The translations under genes and the position numbers were made by a program. Shown here piece after piece: positions 43,953 through 54,357 of a stretch of DNA of 54,357 bases (positions are counted from its first letter, which is position 1; each line of letters starts with the position of its first letter). Location: assembly GCA_018398765.1 (NCBI GenBank), contig JAHBMJ010000863.1:29542-83898 (forward strand), in the 5' to 3' direction. This DNA comes from Chromera velia. Its lineage: Eukaryota > Sar > Chromeraceae. The notes beneath the pieces were generated by a model, which was given only the letters and a program-made list of their open reading frames with translations, made no database searches and was not told the origin of the DNA.

Positions 43953-46900
43953 TCCTCAGATGCTCTCGTTTCTTGAATGTGCATGAGGTCGAACCATGAA
44001 ATTTTGTCATTGTGTGAAACCACCCTTTCTCACTGACTGAACAGTGTCATGCTGTTCGCGCTTCATTTCCAGAACTAAAAAATCTTCGAATAAAGCGTTG
44101 CGCAGAACTTCTCGACGTTGAGACCATGTCAGGTTGTGTCTCATGTCTTCCTTTTCGTTCCACTTCTTTTTACTTTTCGGTTTGATCTGGAGATCTGATC
44201 CGCACATTCTGTCAGCCTTCCACATTGCAATTGACACAGCTGCAGGATGGTCGCTCAGTCAATTCCATGCTCATGCTCAAGAAGGACTTTTCAATTTTGT
44301 GGAAACCTGCCTCTGTTTTTCTCTGACACAAATGTGTGTTTGTGTTGTGCTTACGGCATCTCATCTGTGTGAAATCAACAATGACGCACGCATGTGCTGC
44401 AGGGGGGGTGCCTGTCCACTCTGTTGGCGATTTGGGGGTACAATCGGTGGGGCTAGCTGTCTTTTGATCTTTCGGGAATTACGGCAGGGAAGGGCTTCAG
44501 GAGTGAGGGCCTGGTAGCTTTTTCCAGCAATTCTTGCTCCCTTTACCTGTGTCTGATCTTTCTCCTGTCTGTCCGCAATCATACTAAACCTTTTCGTTTG
44601 TCCTCTTCCAGCCCTTTTTTTCTCCCTGTTTTTCTCCAGTGCTCTCGTGGTTTCAGATGCGATCGATTGGAAGTGCTTCATGTCTTCTCATGATTGTATG
44701 CCTTCAGGAAATGGGATGCCGTCTCTGTGTTGTCCGGTTGTCTGGCTGGGATGGTTGCTGTCGATTGGCTTCATGTCTTCATTGATGCCTTCAGGAAATG
44801 GGATGCCGTCTCTGTGTTGTCCGGTTGTCTGGCTGGGATGGTTGCTGTCGATTGGCTTCATGTCTTCATTGATGCCTTCAGGAAATGGGATGCCGTCTCT
44901 GTGTTGTCTGGTTGTCTGGCTGGGATGGTTGCGATCTGTGGAGGTGCAAATCAGATGGTCCGTCAGCACCTTTTTTGGACAGCTAGACAGTCGTGGGGTG
45001 GGTGTGTCTGCGTACAGGAGAGCTAGAATGAGTGGGTGCACTATGTGACAATGCTGCTGTGTCTCAGAAGTTGTCTGTCACTTCAGTCAGGACTTTGTTA
45101 GTCGGGATCTTAGTTAGAGGAGACCAGAGAGCAGCAGGGAGGGAGGGTATTTGTGTGTGTTGAGGATAGGAGGAAGTCTTTCTAGAAGTTGCATGGGGTG
45201 CTTGCGTCGACTGATTCATTTGTTTGTCCGTGTCTGTGGTCAGTGACGCTTTCTCACCTGTTTTCTTTTCCTGTCGAACTGGCTGCAGGACGTTTGGGCT
45301 GCCTTCACTGTGGGGGTGGTTGCTGGGGGTGTGATGGTGTTGTGGTCCAAAACTTTGGAGTTTTTTCGAATCGACGACCCTGTAGAGGCAGTGCCTGTCC
45401 ATCTTGGGTCGGTGGGTGGGTGGGTGGGTGGTCTCTCCCGGAGGACGTGAGGGGGAATGACGGTATCTGTTATGGTGTATTTCTCGCATCGTGCTTTTCA
45501 GTCGCCGCCTCTATTTTATTTCTGCTCTTCTTTGCCGTCGGATACTGCTGTCTCCAAATGTGCTTTAGTCATTATGTCTGAATCTGAGGGAGACTCAGTC
45601 ACGTATGTGCAATGAAAGGAAGAGCTATGAACGACCCCTCACTCACAGTGAGTGAGCTGTGGTGTATCAGATCATTTCTTTGACTTGCATACTTGTTGAC
45701 AGAAAGCCTGTTCGCGAGCCTCGGGTTTTTGATCTGCTTTGCATGGTAGCCTGATCACGCGTCTCTCTCCCGGCTTTCCTGGCGGGCGGCCCAGCAGGTC
45801 CTCTCACTAGATTAACCTTTTGGGCATCAGAACAGGCTGTCAACTGTCGTGTGTGCTTTGAGATTCCACCTCTTTCTGCGTGTTATTTGTTCGTTTGTTT
45901 CGCAGCTGCGGAGTCTGGGGGGTTCTCGCAGTCGGGATATTTGGACGGGATGCTGGTCTGATCTACACAGGGAACCTGGAGCAGTTCGGAATTCAATTTT
46001 GGGGAGTCCTCGCGATTTTTGGATGGGTGGCTGCAGCGATGGCTCCAATTTACGCCATTCTGAAGTATCTCGACGCTTTGAGAGTTGACATCGAGCATGA
46101 GAGAGCTGGGATGGACATGGTGAAACATGGTCGGTCGGTCGGTGCCTGCATGCCTCTGTCTGTTTTTGTATCTGTGCCTGTAGTCGTAGCTGTCTTTTTT
46201 CCATGTGTATCTGTCATCATTCGTGTTTTGCTCTTTCTGTGAGGTGTTTTGACAGAGAATGCAATAGTCCACCAGGCTTAGTCATTCACTCATTCATTCA
46301 TTCATTCATTCATTCATTCATCCATCCATCCATTCATTCAGTCAGTCAGCCAGTCAATTTGAAAAATCTAGGCGGAATAGCGTCTGAACAGTTCGCTCTT
46401 GTGTTTGTCTCAGTTGTTTGTGACGGTTTGAAACATCTTTGCTGCTGCTGTTGCAGGGGAGGAAGCATATAATTTTGCGGACACAACGACGGTGAGAAAT
46501 CTGCAGAAGGCGACCAAAACCCTCATCCAATCCCAGAGGCAGCTGCAAAGGAGAGCAACGAAAGGAGAAGAGTCAGTTGTTCCCTCCCGCTGAATAGTAA
46601 AACAACGGAGAGAAAACGCGACCCTCGTGCGGCAGCCTTGATCCCTCTCTTCCCTCTTTGTTCGTTGCCCTCAAATCTTTGTTTTTCGTGTGTAGTTCGT
46701 GATATAGGTGAAAGTGTGCAGAACGGTGTGTGTGCGCGTGTGCGTGTGTAGATTTGCAAGAGCGTGAGTGTGCGCCTGGCTTTGTGTTTTGAAAGTGCCG
46801 GCAGGTTTCATTTCAGAGGTCTCCAGGCTGGTCGAGTGTGCAGCAATCCTTCCTAGTGCTGCACTGAAATCCCAAAATGAAATTAAACTCTAGCTGCCTG

Positions 46901-47592
46901 TATGACATGACACGTTGACATTCTGGTCGTGTTAATTCTGCAGAAATAAACGCCGCCGAGGGTCCGTTTGGAGTCTTTTGGGTTCCTCTCCTTTTGTCCG
47001 GAGAGTCTCTGCAGCTTTGGGCCACGGCAGCAGCGTCAAAGAAGAAGAAGATGCAGAAGGGGGACAGGTCGAGCCCGATCTCGAAGAAGCAGAGAGACAG
47101 ATCGACCCCTCACCCCAGAACATGTCTCCACGTACTGCCCAGCGTCACGATGCCAGACACATGTCTCACGGTTCAAGCAACCTGAGGGGCAAGGAGGAGG
47201 ATGAGGAGGAGAGCGATGATGATGAAGAAGAAGAGGAAGGGAACGGCGACGATGACGCAGAAGAGAATCCAGCATCAGAAACATTACAAAAACCTTCGCT
47301 TTCTTCGGACGCCAAGGTCCCGATGATAGCACTCAGCCGACCCGCACTCCCGCGTCCATCCCTCCGGGGTGCGTCCTCTCCTTCCCGAAATCCGAGGACC
47401 CGTCTATCCTTTCGTGAGACCAGGGACGGAGGGGCGATCCTCGGTGTTCTCGAAGGGATACCGGAAAAGGAAAAGGGAGCTGAGATACACAAGGAAAAGA
47501 AAAAGGAAAAGGGAGAATGGGCTGACGCTCCGGACGCACAATTTGAGATACCTCCCTCTGAAGGATCGCTCGAATTGCGCCCCCCTCGTTAG
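39206..47592 (+). CDS. AMT: AMT-type ammonium transporter with long acidic C-terminal tail
   Basis: Eighteen exons, all in phase (697 residues): 39206-39358, 39470-39503, 39699-39755, 40133-40156, 40600-40622, 40913-41039, 41275-41350, 41688-41766, 42427-42503, 42794-42834, 43214-43267, 43544-43665, 44403-44446, 44882-44957, 45289-45407, 45906-46129, 46457-46571, 46944-47592. It is an AMT/MEP/Rh-family ammonium channel-transporter in plasma or internal membrane with 11 expected helices. Family marks: DEFFIL, FVEVGLVQSRN; F135 in QYTF (outer Phe gate); GTLAERAKLAAYI; YPVVVHWQWS (W176); D189 in MDFAGSGVVH; twin His H197 and H367 (IDDPVEAVPVH); CGVWGVLAVGIF; and a GMDMVKHGEEAY C-terminal regulatory motif. 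The last exon adds ~216 mostly acidic/basic residues. If the last intron (donor GTCAGT at 46572) is retained, translation stops at 46593 with a normal-length tail. Confidence 0.92.
42241..42352 (+). repeat. (GT)n and (GA)n microsatellites in a transporter intron
   Basis: GT run at about 42246-42274 and GA run at about 42307-42350, both within intron 8. Confidence 0.9.
43270..43321 (+). repeat. 26-bp tandem duplication in a transporter intron
   Basis: CAGCGTGTGTGTGCTCCGGG plus GTGGT occurs twice in succession just after the donor of exon 11; each copy starts one base after a GT, so two donor-like sites exist. Confidence 0.8.
43916..43950 (+). repeat. (CA)n microsatellite in a transporter intron
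   Basis: Pure CA run within intron 12, after a CT-rich stretch (43790-43890). Confidence 0.9.
44664..44935 (+). repeat. 87-bp tandem triplication across an intron-exon boundary of AMT
   Basis: Three copies have exact 87-bp spacing: GGAAATGGGATGCC starts at 44707, 44794 and 44881. Each contains CCTTCAG followed by the start of exon 14 (KWDAVSVLSGCLAGMVA). Only the third copy continues into the rest of the exon. The period is 29 codons and the whole array is open in the exon's frame. Using the third acceptor gives the normal family length; the first or second would add 58 or 29 residues. Confidence 0.9.
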
Positions 47593-48420
47593 ACAGACGC
47601 AAAGTGAGACAGGCAGGCAGGCAGGCAGGCAGACAGACAGACAAACAAACAGCCAGCCAGTCAAAGTGACAGATGAATGGACGGTCAGAGCCATCCTATG
47701 CTCAGAATAACTGTTGTTTGTATGTTTTCTCTCCCTCTCACTCCCGCTCTCTCCCCATCTCTCTCTCACACAATCCTGCCCTCCCTTTCTTTCCTTCCAC
47801 CGCTCTCTCCATTTACCTCGTTCATGTGACAATTCTTCAAGCATGTCAGTCAAGCCGAGTGAGTCCCGCAGCCATGCCCCCACTTCTTTTCTAAATTAAA
47901 GTTGACTCGATTTTGCGCGATCGAAAGATTTGGACGGACTCCAAATTGTATTTTGTTTTTGTTCTTTAATTGACTTTGCTCATCGGTCAAGGGCAAACAC
48001 CGTGCCTATTCTCCTCGCACGAGTAGGCGAAAGTTAGTCTGACGGGTTCCAACTCTACAGGTACTCCTCAGGCTCCTCGCATATGAAGACATACAGAAGA
48101 AGCAAAGAATGAAACGTTGTCTTTCCGATCACTCTAGGAGTTGGTGGGGGCAGCACTATATTATTGTGCATCTATAAGCACAAACACATTCCGATTGGTC
48201 CCTTTCGCGGCGCGTGGGGGGTCGATGAATCAACCTCTGGGATCCGTTCAGCAAATGCAGCCTCGATCAAATAGTTTGCAGTCAGTGTCAGTGTCAGTGT
48301 CACTGCATGACGAGTAGGTTCCCTTTGCGGTTGGGACTCGAGTTCGACTTCAAGTCACTGGCAAAACAAAATTAAAATGGTGGCGGTTTGTCGTCAAAGA
48401 AGCTAAACATATTTAAAATT
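47593..48420. other. 3' flank of the transporter, no gene seen
   Basis: Contains a (CAGG)n/(CAGA)n tract near 47608-47642 and pyrimidine-rich DNA, then unique sequence with a GTCAGTGTCAGTGTCAGTGTC run near 48281. No coding exon is recognised. Confidence 0.5.
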
Positions 48421-50440
48421 ATATTAACGAATTACCACGATGTAGTATTTCACGTTATAGATTTTATAAAAAAATTCTTTAATTATTTATATGATGATAA
48501 TCTGACATTATCACTGATGATGATGATGATTGAGGGTTAAATCCTAGATTTAGCGACGCCAAATCCCAAGCCACTAGCAAGGCTTTGAGGAGAACCCAGA
48601 GCACATATTTATAAGGGGGGGGGGATGAGGAAGCCTGCATGCCAATCGGATCGATTCGCCTCAACTTGTCTTATCGACAGAATGGACCTTCTTGAGACAG
48701 TCGGCTATAGCTTTGGAACCGCTTCTAGGCAGAATTGTGTACAACAGCAACACCATATCCTTCATTTTTTTCTCATTATCAGAAGTGCCCCTCCCGGTTG
48801 CACCTGCAACGCGTTGTGCGATCTGTATTCTTATGTTAATGGGTGTTTTCTGCTTCGCAATTTCGTACAGTTCTTTCAGCCTGTTCCATTCCCTTTCTGT
48901 GTCCTTATATTCCGTCAGAACATGAACCTCATCTTTGATCACACACGAGGGGGACAAACATTTATCGCACAGCCGTTCCGGTTGGGTTCTATCTATATCC
49001 CCCCCTGTGAGAGCCCTGAAAAGCGTACGAAAGCCTGCGGAGGACTGCAACAGACTCTTTAGCAGAGGTTCAACACTGCACTCTATCATTTCACTTCTCG
49101 GACGCCATTTCCTTTCACTCAGAAGGTGCATGGCCAAACGCTGTCTGGACGGATTCTCTGATTGGAAAAGGGAGAGATTCGCAAGGTGAGGAAAAATTCC
49201 GTCTCTGTCTCTAACATTTCTAGTTTCTTCTTTCAACCAGTCAGACAGCCAGGCACCCTCTACGATCTTTTTTGCCGCCCTTTTCCTTCTGCCCTTGCCC
49301 TTCCCCTTAAACTTGTCCCCCACCGTGCTTGGCAATGGAGGCCATAAAAGGGAGCAATCTAATGGAACGGCCAGCCATTTTACTGTCTTAACGAAGGGTT
49401 CACATGAGCCAGCCAAGCACTCATTCCACACTGCCCGGGGTAGAGCACGGTCGATCAATTTGATGCATTGGATGAAGCCCCCACTCAACTTACCAAGTAG
49501 GGAACTGAATGGCTCGAGAGAGAGAGAGAGAAGGGAAGGCGAAACAAAGGAGTGATAGGAGAGACCAAAACAACATCGAACAAAACGTAACTGTAATGCA
49601 TCGAGACAGGCAACATCTTTCTTTCTCAGCGGGATCGTTTCCAGTCCATACAGTGCGACTGGCAGCCAGAGGGCCTTGAACAAAGTAATTTTAGAAAAGG
49701 GAGAAACAAAGCCCACTGCAGAGAAGAAAAAGTACCAAACACCGCCCCCAAAGCCTTCTCTGCCGCCTCAATGCGGGCTTCGACTGTCTTACTAAGGTCC
49801 CCGCCCTCAAAAACCCAGTTGCCCAAATAATTATATTTACTCACCGCTTCCACTGGTCTGCCTTCATAAAAAAAAGGGGTCCGGGGCACTAGGTCGGGGT
49901 GGGGGGAGGAGAGACGCATAACTTTTGTCTTCTTTAAATTTACCTTCAGGCCGTGCTCCTTACAATAGTCCTCGAGGCAAGACAGGAGTTTCTGCAAGTC
50001 AGAAGCACTGTGAGCAAACAGAACAAGGTCGTCAGTGTATCCGACGCTTTCGATTAAAACGTCAGACAGTCTGACAGGAGTCTCTCTAGCAGTACCCCCA
50101 GCTGAGCTTTGATTCCTGTTTTCATTATCGGAGCTGACAGACTTATGCAGATTGTTGATGAAAAGAAGAAAGAGGAGAGGATTGTTGATTGTTTTACTCC
50201 TCCGCCTTCTGGAAAGCATTCTGTTGCCCTATCCATCCGAGCCTTCACCTGACTATACATCGAATGAATTATCTAAACATCGGCTTGGCTTACTCCTTCC
50301 TCTCTGAGCCTCTCTAACATTTTGACCCGAGGAACTGTATCAAACGCCTTGCTGAAATCAACAAACGCGGCAATCAGAGGGCTCTTCTTCTTTTTGGAGC
50401 TGAGAATCACTAGCATTATCATTATTAAGACTGCAGAAAA
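48421..50440 (-). mobile_element. 5'-truncated non-LTR retrotransposon (LINE)
   Basis: Reverse-transcriptase and downstream coding sequence on the minus strand, followed by a short 3' region. That region ends in ATC/TCA microsatellite-like sequence (48480-48535 on the plus strand) and A/T-rich DNA, as common at LINE 3' ends. The 5' boundary near 50440 falls inside the RT domain just upstream of motif A, so most of the element is missing. Target duplications could not be identified. Confidence 0.8.
48661..50430 (-). pseudogene. LINE reverse transcriptase C-terminal half, frameshifted
   Basis: From 50430 down: RT motif A (AAFVDFSKAFDTVPR); then an in-frame TAG near 50273; a GGGVKQ segment followed by a frame change near 50185 into NNPLLFLLFINNLHK (motif B region). 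The catalytic motif YTDDLVLFA lies at about 50013-50039. The thumb-side VNLKKTKVM and KYNYLGNWV follow. A second frame change near 49710 leads into FKALWLPVALYGLETIPLRK and a 351-codon frame. That frame ends with a Cys/His cluster (CDKCLSPSC...DEVHVLTEY) typical of LINE ORF2 ends, and the stop is at 48661. One stop and two frameshifts make it inactive. Confidence 0.85.
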
Positions 50441-51908
50441 ATATAATATATAGTATGTGTTGCTAGATGAGGTGTTGATATACGTAACTGAGGTTGTTAT
50501 ATACTAATTTCAACTATATAAAACTTTCGTTTACTCAAATAAAATACTTAGATGAAGTTAAATGAAGAAATTAATAAAGCAAACAATGTTTTTTGTAAAT
50601 ACCCAAATGTATATGCATGCGTAGAACCTCAGGGCTGCCAAGTGTGTGAGTCAATATCTAGGTCGATATAGCTGGTATTACCACATTCACTGCCAGTGCT
50701 GCTGGATTTTTTTAAATTTCCTTTTGTAAAGGAGAGAGAGGTCTAAAAGCCCATAGTAGTCTTTTTTTGAACGTGTTCCGCAGAGACTCGGATGGCGTGT
50801 TCTATGCTAGGTTCTATGTCTTGGCCCTCTTGGGGACTAGGCATGTCATCCAGCATATCATTTTTTCTCTCCCAAACCTAGTCCTAAGCCTAATTACGAA
50901 TAAACCGGGCCCATGCATGATATCCCATGGTTGGGCAGAGCCTAAATGGTGGGTCTAGTTCGGGCTTTGACCACCTCAATTCAATTCAATTCTTTTTTTC
51001 ATACAATGTTGCTTCTAGTATTGCTTCCGAGTCCTAGTCCGAATCACAGTTACGATTTACGCGCAGCCGCCGCTAATAGCTGGTATAATACTAAATATGC
51101 AGGTAAATATATATTGCTAGATATGTTAATGCCCACAATCAATAAACAACTTAGTAAACAACTTGAACACACTGGCACAAATAGTCATATAATAGTCCAA
51201 CTACGCATTGTGTTTTTTTTTTCTGAACTGCGTGTATCAAAAAGTACCGTCTGAGATTACCTACGACAAATATGAATGACGTAAACCTGCAAGAACACAT
51301 TTTTGTTTCTCTTCTGTACAATTTGAACCCCAGATGGGACTGTAAATCGCCGGCGGTCGACTCAGACTCAAGCGGCACGCATGCCTGAAAGATGTAACCA
51401 GCCCCTCGATCGGTCGATCGATCAGGCGTCGCCATGCGTCGCCCCTGCATGTCGATTTACGGCTTCATCAATTCGGTTGCGATCCACCAAAAATATTGTC
51501 ACCTTTTGTGCCCGCCTCCGCTTGCGAAATCGCAAAACATGCACAGTGCTGGCATGCACATTGTTGTAGAGATTTTCTCTTCCGCCATCCAAGAAGACAA
51601 GGACACCGGGCTCTCTCTTTTCTATCTGGTTCTGTACACGTGTCTAATTCGGTGACTGGTTCATCCATTGTCGGAAGCTCTCAATGTCTGCGTGCTCGTC
51701 TATCAGGGAAACAGCCAGACTGGCTAAAAGGCTTTTCATCACACAAACCAACACACAGACAGATCGATCCAAAGACCGACAGACAGACAAACACAGACAC
51801 ATCGAAAGAAAGATGATTGAAAATCAACCGTCTTGCTTACTGATCAAATGCGTCTCTTTTGGACCTGCCTTGCAGAACTCGATCTGCCCTCTCCTCCCTT
51901 CCCCACCT
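50441..51908. other. AT-rich then mixed DNA, no supported gene
   Basis: 50441-51250 is AT-rich and featureless apart from TTCAATTCAATTCAATTC near 50979. 51250-51908 has short coding-like frames on both strands that I could not join. Confidence 0.45.
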
Positions 51909-52064
51909 ACAGATCCCCCTTCAACTCATTGCTCTGCAGGCACGGCTGTCTTTCATTTGCTTTGAAGGGGCTTTTCTGCTTAGCATTTACTTTCGATCCA
52001 AATGTTTGGTGCGCGCAGAAAGGCCGGAAGAAAAGTGAGTGATCAATGAAAGACCAAAATCGGA

Positions 52065-52138
52065 ATGAGATTTGGAACCAAAAACAAAGACGAAAGAAGT
52101 CCTGAATGCAAAGTGGAGTCTCTCTGCGTGAGAGAGAG

Positions 52139-52192
<54 letters not shown>

Positions 52193-52222
52193 GGAGAGAC
52201 AGAGAGACAGAGAGACAGAGAC

Positions 52223-52260
<38 letters not shown>
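52065..52260 (+). repeat. (GA)n tract
   Basis: Long GA/GACA repeats, mainly 52140-52258. Related (CT)n and (GA)n runs occur at 52573-52602, 52756-52776 and 53846-53874. Confidence 0.9.
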
Positions 52261-52263
<3 letters not shown>

Positions 52264-52567
52264 TCAGACAGTGATCGAGGAAGGAGAAAAAGAGAAGAGG
52301 CAAATGTGGAGGCAGAGAGAAAAGTACCGGTAGACTAAGTGGGGTCCTTCCAGCACCCTCTCTCTCTCTGCAAGGACTGCAAGAACATCCGTCCCAAAAT
52401 CAGGACGACAAGACATGCCACTGACCATTCCCGCAAGCACTACGCAGTCACCGTGAATGAATGAATGAATGAATGAATGAAGGAATGGATGACTGAAAGA
52501 AAGAACCAACGATCGAATCCATTCACACATCCACCAGACCTGTTGGAAGCGAAAGAAAAAGGAACCC

Positions 52568-52606
<39 letters not shown>

Positions 52607-52824
52607 CTGACTGACAGAGCACAGGAATGCGGCCCTGCAAATGGATCGTGCACGGTGACAAAGAGGAGGGAGGCATCATGGCAACGAACTGCACAAAGAA
52701 GCAGACACCCGAGTCGCCTACGCCAAAGGAAAAGAGAAGGGCACACGCGCGAGTAGAGAGAGAGAGAGAGAGAGAGGCTCGATGCAGATCATAACTGCAT
52801 GATGACAAACACACACGCCCATAC

Positions 52825-53801
52825 GAAATCAGCTGACCCGCTGACCAGATCGTCGTCAGTCTGCTTCACTGCCTGACTACACACCGATGGATCCATCTGT
52901 GAATGAATCTTTCTATTGATACAAGGAAAAATTTCAATCGTGCGAGTCGTCCCATCCATGAACAGTCCCTGATCGGGTGTCGCTTTTCTCTCTGTCTGTT
53001 CTTCTGCCTACCACCGTGACACATACCTGAATGAAGGCGCGAAGGGAAAGGAAAGGAACGGAAAGCATGCATTCACTCATCTATCCATCCATTTTCTTAT
53101 CATGTGATCCATTCCGACAGGTGAGTCCGACCGACCGAGAGACCGACAGGGCACGTGGACATAAAAAAGAGGAACACGGATGGGAAAACAGCAAGCAAAC
53201 AGCCCTGCCAGTCTCTCGAAGTTTCTCCCAGGATTTCCCGCTCGGGGGTCATACATTCATTCCATCGACAAATAGAGGCGTGTACCATCACATACGTATC
53301 TATGGACGGAACGTCCGAAATCGTGTATTTCAATCAGGGCCTCTTCATTTTCTGCTGGTAAGGGAACACATCATCTTATCTGATGGTGCTCACCCCACCC
53401 AACATCATAAACACATCAACGCGAAACGCATTTCTTCGTCGCCACGAAAGAGGAGAGAAGAAAAGAGTTAGAACACCCGATCGTTACTGAGGCAACGCAA
53501 GGGAGTGAGTCGATCGCGGATCGACCAGAAGGGAGGGAGGGAGGGAGGTAGAGGGGAAAATCATAGTTATTCACCTGAATAAGGACTGCTTCGCAAAACA
53601 GTGGGAGAGAAGAGAGCACCGAGGAGACACTCGATCACTGACTGACTGAATCTGTACTAGCTCTCTTTTTCTTTTGCGTCTCCGGGACAGCAACAGAGGC
53701 ACTCCCTCTCACTCACGCCCCTGTCTGTCTTGTCTTGTCTCTCACGAACCGGGTATACTCTCCCCTTCTCTCCCCCACCACATTTGTACATTACTTCCTG
53801 T
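52825..53801 (-). CDS. partial gene, unidentified, internal exons
   Basis: Three minus-strand exons join in phase: 53801-53750 (reads TGSNVQMWWGREGESIP, donor GTTCGT), 53351-53296 (NEEALIEIHDFGRSVHRY, donor GTATGT) and 52989-52825 (RKATPDQGLFMDGTTRTIEI, then FPCINRKIHSQMDPS, ending before GTATGG). Acceptors end CCGCAG, CAGCAG and ACAGAG. The last two exons are the best supported. A further exon may begin at about 52546 (VWWMCEWIRS), and a possible last exon near 51938-51909 reads SNELKGDL then stop. Upstream exons lie to the right; one may start in the final 40 bases of the window (donor GTGCGG). The HRY...DGT-type repeats resemble beta-rich repeats in some flagellar proteins, but I do not assign a family. 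Confidence 0.5.
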
Positions 53802-53841
53802 CTGCGGTCCGGATTTGCCAGCCAGCGCGAAATGACGAGAC

Positions 53842-53876
<35 letters not shown>

Positions 53877-54357
53877 TGGAGGGAGACCACACGACGATGC
53901 AAGTAGGTAATTTTTCTGAATTACTTCAGTCAGGTCTCTATGCTATGAAGAAAAGTGCACGCGCAGATCGAGTGAGTGGGCCCACACCTCTCACACATTC
54001 GCACAACACAACCGACGCTCCCTCCGCCCCGCCCCCTCTTTCTGTTCTCTTATTCGCCCCTTTTGCTTTGGGTCTTCCATGGAAGACCCGAAAAATGAGA
54101 TGAAGAGAGAGAAAAAGCAGGAGAGAGAAGAGAAGCGAGAAAAGAGTGGGTGACCGAAGCAGAGAGAGAAAACAAGGCTGCTGAGCAAATCAACAGCGAG
54201 AGAAAGACAGAGGGTCAGTGGAATGAATGGAAAAATACAAAAAATGAAACAATCATTAAAAAATTCCAGCGAAGGAACGAATGCACAGGCAGATAAGAAC
54301 CCGCACCTTGCGAGGTGTGGAAATTCATTGGGGGACCCAAATCCCCCCCCCCCCCCC
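53802..54357. other. intronic or unassigned DNA at the right edge, ends in poly-C
   Basis: Probably intron of the minus-strand partial gene. An exon-like piece ending at donor GTGCGG lies at about 54319-54357 and is cut by the window end. The window ends in a 16-base C run, like the other gap positions. Confidence 0.4.

Noticed and set aside
48661-49716. The 351-codon minus frame as a free host gene
   Set aside because: Its start and Cys/His end match the C-terminal part of a LINE ORF, and the RT domain lies directly upstream in shifted frames.

Overview
The window is nuclear DNA from a eukaryote. It has many short spliceosomal introns, nearly all ending in TGCAG, along with dense CT/GA microsatellites and retro- and DNA-transposons, and no bacterial-type operons. 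An AMT-type ammonium transporter next to a ciliary transition-zone gene (TMEM231) points to a flagellated unicellular alga or protist. The composition and intron style remind me of a chromerid-type alveolate such as Chromera, but that is inference. Five genes are rebuilt here exon by exon; in each, every junction keeps the reading frame.

Layout. 1-2502: weak, possibly broken coding fragment, otherwise empty. 2503-5346: a DNA transposon with 24-bp terminal inverted repeats and a perfect 8-bp target duplication, carrying an intron-containing gene of unknown function. 5588-8861: a 3.03-kb non-autonomous LTR retrotransposon inserted into a short interspersed repeat, whose empty form lies at 11246-11495. 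9944-11087 (minus): unknown coiled-coil protein gene. 12307-15715 (minus): TMEM231, seven exons. 16419-19089 (plus): cyclophilin peptidyl-prolyl isomerase, divergent from TMEM231, with a 2-kb intron made of (CTTT)n followed by (GAAA)n. 19090-23565: AT-rich then CT-rich DNA without a supported gene. 23566-33350 (minus): a nine-exon gene for a ~2435-residue low-complexity RD/RGG/polyQ protein. 34121-38047 (plus): a divergent neighbour encoding a probable organelle-targeted coiled-coil membrane protein. 39206-47592 (plus): an 18-exon ammonium transporter with an in-frame 87-bp triplication across one intron-exon boundary and a long acidic tail. About 48420-50440 (minus): a 5'-truncated, frameshifted LINE. 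52825-54357 (minus): internal exons of an unidentified gene running off the right edge.

No metabolic cluster is evident. The host genes are independent housekeeping, transport and ciliary functions; two pairs (TMEM231/cyclophilin and RGG protein/coiled-coil protein) are arranged head to head about 0.7 kb apart and may share promoters. The transposons sit in AT-rich islands between CT-rich, intron-dense gene blocks. The most unusual items are the terminal-repeat transposon with its unknown gene, the triplicated splice-site exon of the transporter, and the LTR element preserved beside its own empty-site paralogue.
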